64,000 bases of DNA, from assembly GCF_014898815.1 (NCBI RefSeq), contig NW_026515539.1, positions 1,798,001 through 1,862,000 of the forward strand, in the 5' to 3' direction. The first letter of the stretch is position 1. Each line of letters opens with the position of its first letter. Shown in pieces: positions 19,701-33,500 of the stretch. The notes beneath the pieces are model-generated. The model ran no database searches and was not told where the DNA came from. It worked only from the letters and a program-made list of their open reading frames with translations. Source of the stretch: Panonychus citri (Eukaryota > Arthropoda > Arachnida > Trombidiformes > Tetranychidae). A program made the translations under genes and the position numbers.

Positions 19701-22700
19701 ACCATAAATATAAAACAAAATTTATAAAAAAAAGAGCGAGGGAAAAATCCTGTGAGATTCATTACATTTTCATCCCTTTGATATTTTGGTGGATCTTCAA
19801 GTTTTGGTTGAAACCTCGTTCAAAGTATATCAGGTTGAAATCCCATTTCCATTGATCAACCAAGTGAAGCAAATTATCATCATCATCATCATCATCATCT
19901 CTCTGTCTCTCTCTGTCTCTCTCTCTTCCTATAGCCTTAAAAAAGCCATAATCCAAGGAGATATTTCATAACCATTATTGTTGACGTTCCAAAGGATATG
20001 GAACTTTGAAGATTCTCTTCCTTCACCTCATCCTCTTCAGGGAATTAAACCTTAATATCATCGAAAGATGTAAAATGGCTTTAAAACGGACATTTTCAAT
20101 TAACTTACGGACTCTTTTCATCATCAAATCACAGTTGATTCAACCATAATCATCATTTAAACAAACATAAAACCAACACCAGAAGCGAAGGGACAAAAAA
20201 GTTTCATCAATTTAATGATGAGGTTAACTTTTTCCTCTTATTTTTTTATTTTCATCTATTTATACTCGTTAACGGTTCTGATATTGATCATTAAGGTATC
20301 TTGATAAGGTGATAATAAGCATGATTATGATGATGACGATAATGATGATAATGATAAATTGATCATTGAATAAATCCCATGAGAAGATGATTCAATGATG
20401 ATACTATGATAGATATAATTGAACTTTGATTTTCTTCATCTTTTTTACTTTTAGGTTGAAAGTAAAACCTCATTACAATGGATTCATTTAATTTCCATTT
20501 AATATCATGATTAAAATAATCTTTATGATATTAATTAGTTGCCCTGTTAACTATCCCCGATTGTACAGTAATCAAAATGTTTACCTGTTCACATTATAAA
20601 ACTCATTGAATTTACTATGAATGTGAATTCATTCATTAGCCAATGAATTTAATTTCATCCAATCCACCGTAATTATTATAACAATTATGATCATTAATCA
20701 CTAGTAATCAACTCTCATTATTATTACCTGATGAGTTGATTACCTTTGATTTCTGAACCTTAACAATTAATTAATTGTTTCTCTTTCTTTTTTATAATCT
20801 TTCCCTTTATGTTTATAATTAACATTAAAGGTTGAACATTTTAATTGTTAACAAACAATTTTGTCAAATCAAAATATGACATAGACAAAAGTTAATTGAA
20901 AGTTTCTCGGTAAAGTTAATTAACATTATCATTAATTGTTACTTTACATTTTATCATTTTTTTTCCTATCAAAGTTAATCATCATTTACCTTACAGTTTA
21001 ATTCAACCCTTTCAATTTAATTCTGATGATGATTAACAAAAAAAAATGATGTAATTATTTATCTCATCATGTTGAGGATTTAATGAAAATCTTGTAAAAG
21101 AAAAGGAATTAAAATCAACAATTTAAATTGTTAATATTTAAATGAAAAGGTAAAAAAATTAACATCTATTAAATTGCCTTCCAATTATAATTAACCTTTT
21201 TCCCTCTGTTGATCATAATTCTTAATTGTTTCAACAATCAATTTTAATTTAACTTTTTCGTTTTCTTTTCCAATTATAATCTAGACTCAAGATATGAAGA
21301 ACCAAAGGAAATAGTCAAAATTAACCAACAATTAAGGAAATCTGAAGTTCTAATGGAAAAAATAATCAACAGCAATCAGGAAGAAGTAAATTAATTGTGA
21401 TCAAGTTTATATCCTGATTATGGTGATAATGCCAATCAATGTTGATTTCTTTGCGTTGACAATTTAATTTGCTGATTTTCGGACAATCATTACGATTGTT
21501 ATGACGATTATTATGATTAACATTCAATTTAATTACTTATCTTGAGCAGTAATAATAATAATTCAGATCATTTTACTATTCGCAGTTATTAGTTTAGTAA
21601 GAATGATTAACACAGAGAAAATGAAATGATAATAATTTAACTTTACCGTTAACTGTATTTAACTAAATCAACTGAGAATTGCAATCTCATTGCGTCCCCA
21701 GTGAAATTAATCTAATCTTTGATTTAGATTATCTTTCCTTTAATTGTCCAGGGAATTGGTTCTTCCCGTTAGTTGATTTAACTATTGACGTAATTGTATC
21801 AACTTTATTGTTAAATATGATAAAAGTAACACAACAGTTATAAAAAGAGATGAGTTAATCACCAGGAATCAGATTAATCATTGAATAAGGAATAATAACA
21901 AAAAGGAAAGTGATTAAATCAACTAATCATTTTTGTTCATCATATAAATTAACCAGAATCTTGAATGTTAATCATTCAAATTGAATTGATAATCAAAATA
22001 ATCATCATTAACAGATTAACTTAATCAAGTTGTCATTAATTTACCAGCATACTAATCATAATCAACTTGATTGGTAAAAAAAAATAGTTCAATGATTTTA
22101 AATTACCCTTAAGCAATTTCAATCTGAATCAATTCAACACTACACAAATTAACAATTCAAATGATTAACGGTATTAATTAACTTTGATAATTCAACAATT
22201 AATCGTCAACCCTATGAAAAAAAAACCTAATGATTAACAATTAGTAACTAAATTACCTCTTCAAATTTCAAATTGTTAAATTTTTCTTATTCAAACTAAT
22301 TAACGATAACCAAATCAACTGATCAATATGATGATCGATATTAAATATTATCAGTTTGATACATGAATTCAATATTGGAATTATTAAATTGTGATCATTC
22401 AATGAGTTTTGTTGTATCTTTAAGGCAAATACTCATCTCATCATCCCTCATCCACTCATCATCCCATCATCATCTTGATCATCTTGATCAGCATCTGATT
22501 ATAATCATCAAGTGATCATATTACACCCTCTAAATTGTTAATCTTATTTAAAGCTTAATCAACATTGTAACACTTAATGCGATTTGTGTATTAAACTCAA
22601 AAGGATAACATCCAATTAAGATTAACTATTAATATCATTTTACAATTAACAAATTAATAAATTATTTCAAATTACTGAATATAATTTGATTCAATCAACC

Positions 22701-23951
22701 TCAACACAGCAATCAATCAAATTAAATTAACTGTTCCATAGTATTAGATGAATTTAATTTTCCAATAAATAATCAATAAAAAAAATGTATTATATGATAT
22801 TTGGATGGATTGAGTTAATTGTTTAAAATTAATTATAAATCAACTCATTAATCTGAAATAATCACTTGTTTTGCTGATACATGATTAGTTTATTTCTTGT
22901 TAATTAAGTAAATCATTAGTTGAAATGATTATTAGATGAATAGCTTTAAGGTAATTGATCTGAATCAAATGTTAATCACAATACAATTTATCACGATTTC
23001 TGATTATTCAAATTAATTGTGATCCAGATTATCACCTTAATCATTTTCTGTGATACAATAATAATAATAACAAAGTTAATCATACAACAACACGTTCATT
23101 GCTTTAAGCAATCAAATCTCAACTCAACTAAATTTGCAAATTATTTTTATTGAAAATTTGATTCTTATGATTAACTAAATAAAAATAAAAATATTCAAAG
23201 TCACAATTACAATTACAAACGGAAAATTAAATCAACAACAACAATTATATAATTGATTGTGTGTGAATGATAAAAAAAACTCCCAGCAACATATCATAAC
23301 TAGATGAATATAATAATAATAATATCATAATATCAATAGATCTGATTGATTAACTAATTGTCTGATGATTACAATTTGATATCATTATTAATATACATTT
23401 ATCATGATTGTTGTTTGATTTGAATTATCTTGATGATTGTGATTAACTAACTAACTGGGAGTGAAAGTGGATGCTCATGCTCCTTGATTATCAACCAATG
23501 AAGATGCTTGGATAACCATTAAATCAATTCAATAAACATTTAACTTGAATGCGCATAAACATTTATACCAATCTATTAGTTAATATATTGGAAGATGATA
23601 AAAAGGATGAGGATGATGATAATGTTGTTGGGTCAAACCCTATAAGGTGATGAGGATGATGAGAGCATCAATTGACTTTAAAGATAACTCCATGTTGATG
23701 TTATCAATTCACTTGTACAAATAACTGTAACAATCAACCATCAAAAGAATCAACTAATTGTTGTTACATGTGAATTGTGTTTTTGTTTCTTCCTATTCAA
23801 TTGATTGTTTCTAACCATTGAAATTAGTAAATTTTTTGTCCTGCTAATTTACATCGGCATTTAAATTGCAATTGGATTCAATTAGTGATTCTCATTAAGT
23901 TTGTTTACTTGTTTGGTCAACAATTTAAGTTACAATTAACCGTTTCTCTCA
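16727..23951. other. 7.2 kb AT-rich interval without visible genes
   Basis: No open frame here has recognisable family features. It contains a (GT)n run near 18359-18372, an ATC repeat followed by CTCTGT repeats near 19877-19925, and many poly-A/poly-T tracts. The left part is probably the 5' UTR and promoter of the Fos-like gene (a possible donor GTAAGT on the minus strand near 17469), the right part the upstream control region of drgx. Confidence 0.5.
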
Positions 23952-26900
23952 ATGTTTTGCTATCCTCATTGTACAATTAACGGTTCGTCACTTGGACATC
24001 ATCATCATCCTCATCCTCATCATCCCCATGGACCAAATCCTACTAACATTTCATCATTTCCTCTTTTCTCTCAACCATCACATTGTGAGTTATTCAACAA
24101 TTAGTCTTAACCATTAGTTAATTACTTAACATGCCGATGACATTTAATTCGGTTGATATGATTTCCTTTCTTTTTTAGATCAGTTTCAATTTCCGTTTTT
24201 GTTTTCATGTTTCATTCAATTGTTAATCATAATAGCGAAATGCAATCAACTTAACAATCAATAAGCAATCGTGTTAAATGTTCACAATCCTTTGATTCAT
24301 TGTTGTTAATTGTCAGTGATTGACAGTCTCTCATTATGATACTCATTCTCTTCCGTTTCTATTCATCTTTTGTCCCTAATTTTAGATCCGAATTATTCTG
24401 GATACTCAAGTGATCTTCAAGACGATGCATTTGTCCGTCGAAAACAACGAAGGAATCGAACAACATTTACAGTCCAACAATTGGAAGAACTCGAAAAAGC
24501 GTTCGCTCAAACTCATTATCCCGATGTGTTCACACGCGAAGATCTTGCATTGAAAATAAATCTAACAGAAGCTCGAGTTCAGGTAAATTAACTAATCTTA
24601 ATCTTCCACCAACAATTAATCCAAAAAGAGTAGAAAAAAATTGGTCACAATTAACCAACAATATAAACAGACAAAAAAAAGAGAAACTTCAAAATCAAAC
24701 TAAACTGAGAATCTAATGAACATTGATGAAGTTTAAATCGAATTGAAAAGATTAAATTATCTCACTAATCAGATTGTAAATTGTTCTAATGATACAGTTA
24801 ATCAAATATTAGTTACAATTGAATTAAATGTGAAAAGTTTCACAGTCAAGTCTCTTTACAGGTAATAACATATTGGAAGAAAATATTTCAACACTAATCC
24901 TGAACAAAAAAAAAGTCGCAAATCCAATTGTCACCTTTTCAATTGAATAGTAAATAAAGTAAATCTTTTTCTTCTGAATAACAATTGGATTAACTAGTTA
25001 ACTGTCTAAATTGATGGTTAATCCTGATTAGATTGTGATGATAATAATGATTGGATTGTCTTATGAGTTTCCTTTTTTTTCCAACAATTTCCAATGTGTA
25101 ACACATTAAAAGTGAAAACTTTTACTATCGTTACAATTTGATTAATCAACAGTTGATCAAATACAATTATTGATTATCACAATTTAATCCTCAAATAATG
25201 ATAATAATATAATAATAATAACAATCGACAATAATAACATTAGTTAAATAACTTCTCAAATTACCTTGATGATGATTCCCAATATAAGATTAACCTTTTT
25301 TTTACCAAAGTAACTTTTTCTGGTTCCTTATTATTGCCAACAATTCAATTCAATTGGATAATTAAATTAGTAACCTAATTTAGTTTTCTCTCTCTCTCTC
25401 TCTCTGGAAATGTAATCAAGTTAACTAATTAACAATAATGATGAACAATTAATTCAACTACTAGAAATAAGCAAAAGAATAAGGTAAATGTATTCTCACC
25501 TTAATTAATAATTAACTAGTTTGAGAGTAAATTTAATTTACCAAATTAATCAAGTTGGATTTACATTTACCTTTACCTTTTGCTTGTAGATGTGAGTTGT
25601 TGTTGTTGTTGAAAGGTTTTCACTTTGATTCAATTCAATTCAATTTATCAACTTGAATTTACTTAAATTATAATAATCAGATTGTGTGTCAATCAATAAT
25701 TAATCAACTGACCAAGTGAATTTGTGTTCATTTCAATTGATCAGCTGAAAATATATTGAAAATAAATCAATTGGATATATTGAACCATGAATGTGATTAC
25801 GATTTCTTTAGATTGTTATTATTAAAATTACATTTAATTTGTTTGGAGTAATATAACAATTTAAATATTTAATAATCTACATGATGAAAGAAATATAGAA
25901 AAGGAGAGTAAATTTCATCATCTGGATCCATTTAGAGTTAATTTAATTGTATCAATCCACAATTCTACCATCATCTCAACAGATCATCTGATTATCATCA
26001 TGATTCTTTGGGTGATATATCATCATCATCATGATTGTTTTACCAAATTCAATTGAATAACTGGTCATCTCCTTTTCTTCTGGTCACTTTCCAATAATAG
26101 TAGTTGATATAATGATATCACTTACTCTGGTTATTAGATAACTTTATGGTTTGGTGACAAAGTACAAGATGAAGATGATGATGATAATCATCTTCTTCAT
26201 CAAATAAAATACCAGCAATAAAAGTTATTATTAGTTGATTATCACCATCAGCTATTTGATATTTTCATTTCCATTGGAAAACAATATCAGATATTTATCT
26301 TTCGATTTGTACTTCATATTAGGTCAGCACTTTTTTTCGTGACATTTATATTTCGATTGTTATTTTATCTTTTTTTTGAATCAACTTCGCAATCGAATAC
26401 TCAATTCCCATGTGAATCTAATCCTCATCCTTTTTCCGGCTCCTCGAAACATTCAGATGATGGTTATGGACAAATACTAAATGTGATTTAATGTATGTCC
26501 CAGTAGATTGATTTATATTTTGTATCTAACTGTAAATGGAAGACAAAGTTTGCTGATGATGATAACGGTAAAAATTCAGGAGTAAATATGATTGATAATA
26601 ATAATAATCTTATCGAACCTAGAAATTGAATAAAAGAAGAAGAAGAGAAAATCGAAAATTAAATTAGTATCAGAAAAGATTAGTAAGATAATAGTGATTC
26701 TAATAATGAGAATAATCAGAAATCAATAGATTAAAAAATGAAGATAAAATCAATTATTGGCAAGAAAAGTTAATTGTTGAGATTAGAGATGGAAAGATGG
26801 TTAATCATTAATGTCTGATTGTGAGATTGATTAATTATCAGTTAATGTTGTTAAATGTTGTATAAGATGAAAGGAAATTGACATTGAGATTCTAATTGGG

Positions 26901-27233
26901 TTTGTGTTGAGAATTTAATTGTCAAGAATAATGTGAAAAGTAATTAACTAAATTTCATTGATCAATGAGAATAACTGATTAGTTGGATGATCAAAGATTT
27001 GTTTCCTTTTCTGTTTTCGTCTGGTTAAAGTAATCAAGTAATAAATGATAATGATGAAGATCAGGATGGAAAGTGAATGTGGTGAGATCACTGATGAATA
27101 AATGAAATCGTAAATTGAACTAAATCAATGAAACTGAATGAATTGAATTCAGCTTAGGGCGAGAATCACTTTTTCATCTTCCTTTTGTTTTCTAATCTAC
27201 TTTCTTTATCATCTTAAATGAATTCTCTCTGTC

Positions 27234-27279
<46 letters not shown>

Positions 27280-30200
27280 ATTGGCTATTCTCTTTCTCTA
27301 TCTTCAGTTTTGTATCTTCTTTCTTATTTAATTTTCATCTTCTCTCCCTGGATTCTTGATTTATCATGTTATTGTTGAAAGTGTTGTCTGAATTCTGGAT
27401 CAGGTTGATTGATTGGATTTGAGTTTTACTCCCAAATCTCATTCGATTAGGTAATTTTATTGGATTTTACACATTACCATCCTTAATATTGAAGAGAAGA
27501 CGAAGAAGATGATGATGATGATGATGAAAGTTTTCTTTATTTTTGGGATGAGGAAGAGATGATGTTAAAGCCAAAGAAGAAACCAAATGAAATTGATAAA
27601 ACTTTTTCTCAGGTTATTTCATTTCGCTGAGAAAAAAAAATTGACGTTTCTGTATTCCGATAATGATGACCAGTTAACTCACTTGTTACTCGATTCCGTT
27701 ATTGATTTTGATTCTCAAAATTTCAACTCAATTTGATTATATACTATTCCTGAGACCATGAAAGTACCAGTGAAAAGATGATAATAATAAATAAGGTATA
27801 ACTTGATAAAGGAAAGAAACAATAATAAGAATGAATAAATCAGGTTAACTTTTTAAACTTATCCATTTGTCTCTAGAACTGGACAATGTGAAGAAATGAC
27901 CAGAAAAAAAGAGAAGGACAGTTAACATGTAAGCAAACAGTAAATTAACTTAACTCACCAATTTTCACAATAAAGTTAACAGTTAATAGATTGGGTAAAC
28001 AGTCTTGAAGGTAATAGATTAGATTAGATCATCAACCATGGTGGAAATACAGTCGAAGAAAGAAAAATATTGTTCCAATTGACAAGCAACATAATCGGTG
28101 TGAGATAAAATTAACAGGGGATGAGATAAATTGTTCACAAATTATCATCCAATTTACTTGCCAATATTGTTGATGGTTTATTATTTTGACACTTTCGGGT
28201 TAATCTTTTACTTTTTTTCTGAGGATTTCGATTCAGATCATTGAATTTATTGTGTTAATTGTGTTTGAACTATTTTCGAATTCAGGTTTGGTTTCAAAAT
28301 CGACGAGCCAAGTGGAGAAAAGCGGAAAGACTTCGCAAAGAAAAGGAAGATCGAGATAGAAATGGAGTGGACAGTGTTGACCTTTCCATCAATGGGTCAC
28401 CTAAAGATCGAGATGACATAAATATCATGGATCGTCCTGATTCAGTTTGTCCAGAAGATGAAGATGACGATGATGACGATGATCTAGATATGAGTGACTC
28501 TTCATCCAATAATATAATCACAGTTTCAGCAGTTCCATCAAAAGTTACCAATTGTTACAATAGTCCGGAAGAGATGCTTTTTAATGCGGTTCATCTTAAT
28601 TCATCTTCAGTTGTGGGTGGAAATGGGAGTCTCGGTGTGGGTGATCATCCACTTACAGCTCATCATAATCAGCTTAACCACCATTTAAACCATCTTAACC
28701 ATCTAAATGCTGCTGCAGCTCATCATCATCATCATCATCATCATCATTTAAACCATCAACTCTCATCTCGACTCCTTGTTAAACCTATACTCAACAATAA
28801 TATGACAACTTCATTATTGTTATCATCATCAGCATCCCCGGCATTATCTTCATCATCATCATCTCCATCCTCATCAGCAGTATCTTCCGCTTCATCATCT
28901 ACCTCATTAACATCAACATCTTCAACAACCACAACAATTACATCAGTAACACCCTCATCATTATCATCGCCATTATCATTGTCACTTTCATCAATAACAA
29001 CACCACCTTCAATGATGACAACATTAACACCGACCGGAGGACCAACGACAACCTCATCATCACCCTCGACAACAACCACAACCACAACAACAACAACAAT
29101 TACACCAACCTCATTATCTTCATCCTCTGCAATAGTTAAAGACAATTTAACATTAACTTCACCATTAATCAGTAAAATGGCCTCACATTTTGACCATTCC
29201 TTATGGCGACCATCATTGGGAATGTCATCATCTCTACTTAACTTCCGTTATCCACTCATGTCTCCTCTAGTCACTGAAAGGTAATTAAATGAAACAATTA
29301 ACTTAAATGTTCAATAATAAGGTGATAAAAGTTGATCAGGATTAGTGTTAAATTAACGGTATGAGTCAATTCAAATGTTCATTAATCAATTGAAACACAA
29401 AATGAACAATTGAAATTGAAAAACTTACACGAACCAATTTTAAATTCAATTCTTATTAATCTAATTAACAAGTTGAGTTTAACTTTAGACTCTGCAAATT
29501 AATGTTGTTGATCACATTAAAATAAACTAATACATTTCTCCAAATCAATTGAACATTTAAATTAACAACTAATACAAAGTGTGTATCTAATCAACTCATG
29601 TAAATTGTTAATTGATTTTAACAATCACTTCTCTCTTGTCTTATCATCATTTGCATATTCAGGTTTCCTCATTTACTATCAGCTTATCATCCGATGCTCA
29701 TCTCTCAACAATTAGCTGCCTATTCATCAGCTAATTTCAAAGGTAAGCAAAGCGATTCAATTTTGTTATCAAAGTTGGTTAATCAAATTACCCTCAAGAT
29801 AATAGATGATCATTGATTCAACTAAATGAAAGTGATTAAAGAAAAGAGTTAAACATTTAAAGAAGCAATTTAAATGATTACAATTGAATCTAATTGATCC
29901 AATCAACTGTGTAATAGGAAAAAGTAAATAAATTAACTTATAGGGTAGGACAAAGTTGCGACTCCACCTTTTTGTCAGGTATAGAAGGAGAAAGAGAAAA
30001 AGAAAGAGAAAGAAAGAGAAGATCAATTTAAAAACATTCTAAAAGTAACATTTGTAAATAGCTTGATTACTAATTGATTGATTGATTTTCCAGGTATGTG
30101 TGGATGTTGTCTTCCAACTGATTCTGGGAACGGTTCAAATTCGGGGTCATCAGGTAGTGCGAATGCTGATTCACTGAGCTCAACACTGATTAATAACATG

Positions 30201-30539
30201 GCCAAGTATCGATTAGATTTGTCACCTCGAACAGGTAGTTCACCTTTACCACCTCCACCTCCTCCTCATCCTTCAACAACAACAACAACCATAAATCCGG
30301 TTACAAGTCAAGAATCAATATTAAATTCATCAATCAACACAATATCAGCATCTTCATCAACGATAACTCCGATTTCCATTACTTGTTCATCAACATCTCC
30401 ATTATCCTCGTCATCACCTTCATCTTCATCCTCATCTTCCTCATCATCAACGGTCGTAACAGCTTCCAGTGGTGTCAACGAGTTACGTCGTAAGGCCAAG
30501 GAACACTGTGAAACCTTGTTAGCATCGAGGAACAGTTGA
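23952..30539 (+). CDS. drgx: Dorsal root ganglia homeobox protein (paired-like)
   Basis: Five exons join in phase to 616 residues: 23952-24084, 24386-24582, 28286-29280, 29663-29742 and 30094-30539. The N-terminus MFCYPHC fits the family. Exon 2 carries DDAFVRRKQRRNRTTFT and most of the homeodomain. The intron after RVQ interrupts helix 3, and exon 3 resumes VWFQNRRAKWRKAERLRK with Gln at homeodomain position 50. The last exon has CGCCLP and then an OAR-like motif (NELRRKAKEHCETLL), both found near the C-terminus of vertebrate DRGX. This combination identifies DRGX rather than Prrx, Rx or Alx. The protein is a sequence-specific regulator of sensory neuron development in known animals. It is much longer than vertebrate DRGX because of Ser/Thr runs, acidic DDDDDD and a His tract in exons 3 and 5. 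Intron 2 is 3.7 kb. Confidence 0.9.
24583..28285 (+). other. Large drgx intron splitting the homeodomain
   Basis: A 3.7 kb GTAAAT..TTCAG intron lies between RVQ and VWF. It is AT-rich with no coding feature seen. It holds a (TC)n run at about 27237-27277 and ATG/ATGATG-type repeats near 27507-27530. Its size compared with the other introns in the window makes it a candidate place for control elements. Confidence 0.6.
27237..27277 (+). repeat. (TC)n microsatellite in drgx intron 2
   Basis: About twenty uninterrupted TC dinucleotides. Similar shorter (CT)n runs occur near 25388-25405 and 33283-33306. Confidence 0.9.
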
Positions 30540-30545
30540 TCACTG

Positions 30546-30551
30546 AATAAA
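30546..30551 (+). terminator. Candidate polyadenylation signal of drgx
   Basis: AATAAA begins six bases after the drgx stop; a second AATAAA-type hexamer lies near 30623. Either could direct 3' end formation. The first would leave an extremely short 3' UTR, so the second is more plausible. Confidence 0.4.
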
Positions 30552-33500
30552 TATGCAATCAATTAATCAAGACTTCTAATTCTGTTCTCCCGATTTCTTT
30601 AATCATCTTGAAAATTTTCTAAAATAAAAAAGACAATTAGCAGTAATTATTGTGTAATTGAATCGATATCAACATCAACGAGAGATTATCCCAATCAAGC
30701 TGATTGTTTTTCTTGCTTTTACTTGGAAAATCATAACAAGAGATCAACATTTACACACTTTGTTCAATCTTTTGCTGGATAAATATGATTGTTATTAACA
30801 TTTATACATTCAAATGCTTAATCTAATGCAATCTAAATTATTGAAGATAATCCATTGAATATCCTGAGCCATCATGCAAAAATTACCAAAGAACAAGAAA
30901 AACCATCGATGCAATCTTCCCGTAATCTAAATATTAAATCACCATGTTTATAACCGATTGTATTAATATACAAATAGTTCCAATATGATTTTCGTTTGTC
31001 AAGTCAACTCAATGAAAGTAAAAAATATGAAAAATAACAATTAAAAAATGAAAACAATCAAAACCATTTCCTTGTCTGAATATTGATTGAACTTGACATT
31101 GAAACTTCAGTACGCTGATCCAATGAGATAATTGTTGTTGAAGGAAAACTTTGAAAGTAATGAAACTTTTTTCCATGAAATCATAAAACTTTAATCAAGA
31201 TGATCAAGTTGATCGAAGTAGAAACAAAAACATCTCAAATGATTTATGAGTAAATTGAGTGAAGATATTGTTCGTTGTATTGTCATGGTGTTAGTTTCAC
31301 CTTAATTTCACTGAATTTTCTGATCTAATCTACAACACGATAAATATCCAACTAGATTATCATATTAGAAAATAGCAACTGAACAATTTTTCCTTGATTT
31401 AAGTCAAGGGTTAGTCGGCTATCAGCTTGTCTTCTTGGGTTATGATATTTATCATGAAAGAGATAGAAAATGTTAGAATTGTGATAAAGATGAAGAACAA
31501 TAAAAAGTTGACAAAAATGATATTAGGAAGATACAATTTACCTCTGGATTGACCATAGAAAACAACAGTTGATTCACACATATGATAGAATGTAATAAAT
31601 GAAAGTTACCGGGAGAATTTGATATCATTAAGGTTGTTAGAGAATCGTGAAGATGATGATAACAAGTCACAAACAGTTAGAAATGATGATAAAGGTAAAA
31701 AAAGGTAAAGATTTTGATGGAAGAGAATCAAAAGACCAGAAGAAAATAAGGAAAAGAAATAATTGAATTTGGTAAACATAAATTGGCTTCATAAATAATT
31801 AACTTAACCCATCAAATGAACCAATTCAATCATTGATTAAAAACAATTTAACATAATATTTAATAGAATCAGAGTTGGAATAAGAAGTTAAATAAACTTG
31901 AGAGAAAGAGAAAAACAAGAAAATCAATCAAATTGTCAAAACGAAAACAGTTAATCAGCTGATTAAATACTCGAATCGATGATCTTGTTAATTCAATCAA
32001 ATGAATTGAATTTTTTTCTTCCGGGGATGAAAAATGAAACAAAATGAAAAGTTAATTAGTTGATCATTATAATTTTTTATTCCTAATTTGATACAATGTT
32101 TCAGTTTTCTATCAATTTAACAATTGTTACTTTTCTGTTCAATGATAATCTAATTTATCTGATTCAAATTGAAGGAAAGGCAAAGGTGAGCAAAAAGAAA
32201 GCGATTCCATGGCGAAGATGAGTAATATTTCTGATAGAGAAAGAGAGTTAACCTTGTATTGTACCGAATTAGAAAATCATCTTAACAATAATTGGTTGAA
32301 ATTCTGTATTTAAATATCAGATGAGAGAGAAAGAGGAGTTAAAGGTTAATAGAGAAAAAGATGAAAAGAACAGAACTGAACTCGTATATTCCAATGGTTA
32401 TTCTAGGATACCCTGTAACCCCTTTCGCTTGTCCAATCACTTTTACTTTTACAATTTGCATCAATTGACGAGGTCAACCCCAATTCTTATTACCTGGAAT
32501 CAACATTTTCTCAACTTATTTTCTTGTTTCAGTCACAATTCACTTGGGAGCCAATTGAGTTAACACTTTACACCTTTCGTTATATTGTATTCAAAATGAT
32601 TCAGTGGATAAAATATGGTGAATAACAAGAAGGTGAGAAATTTTCATGAGAAAAACACAAGAGGAGAGATAAAGTAAATTCTGTTAAAAGTGAAAGAAGA
32701 GGGAAAACACTCATTGCCTGGAGAAAGTTTAATCATGGTGAAAGTGTTAACAGTGTTTCCATCATCATCACCATCAACATAATTTCCCTATTCTTTTTTT
32801 TTTGTTCATCTTTCAAACTATTCAAAAACTCAATTCATCTTTAAATGTTAATCTTATCTCACCTCATCCCCTAATCACCATATGATGATGTCTATCATGC
32901 AGCATCTTCACCATCATCTCAATACATCACTGGTTATATTTTTACCGTTAACTCATCCACCTAATACTGTTATTTAAGAACCAGAAGACACATTTACAAA
33001 TACTATTTGTGTGTTGTAAACTATTTGATTCTTTCAATCAATCAAACAAAAAAAATTCAATTTGATTTCTTATTATTCAAATAACCTATTCAAATGAAGT
33101 CAATTCTTGTTTTGATTTTTTTTTCAATTTCTCGACATCTCTTGTTGTCAAATTGTATCAACTCTATTTGACAATCAATTTATAACTCAAAATGCTAATC
33201 CATTATTTTCAAATTTTCTTCATACACTAAACAATTTTATCTCAGAATTCAGTTGAATTCAGTTCCATGGCTGTGAATCTGAATCTCTCTCTCTCTCTCT
33301 CTCTCTAATTCATCATCATTACAAATGTGATTGTTGTTTGTTTGCTTACCTGTCCAACCAATTGAAGTTCAATTGCTCCAAGGGATTTTCAACATTTTCT
33401 TTACCTTATAGTTAGTAAATTGTTATCAGCAATTTAAGATAAATCATGATCATTATAATCATTGCTAAATCAGTGCAATGGTTGAAATGTGATTTAAAAC

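Noticed and set aside
28756..29145. Minus-strand open frame rich in Val, Asp and Glu opposite drgx exon 3
   Set aside because: It is the antisense of Ser/Thr triplet runs; no start context or family signal.
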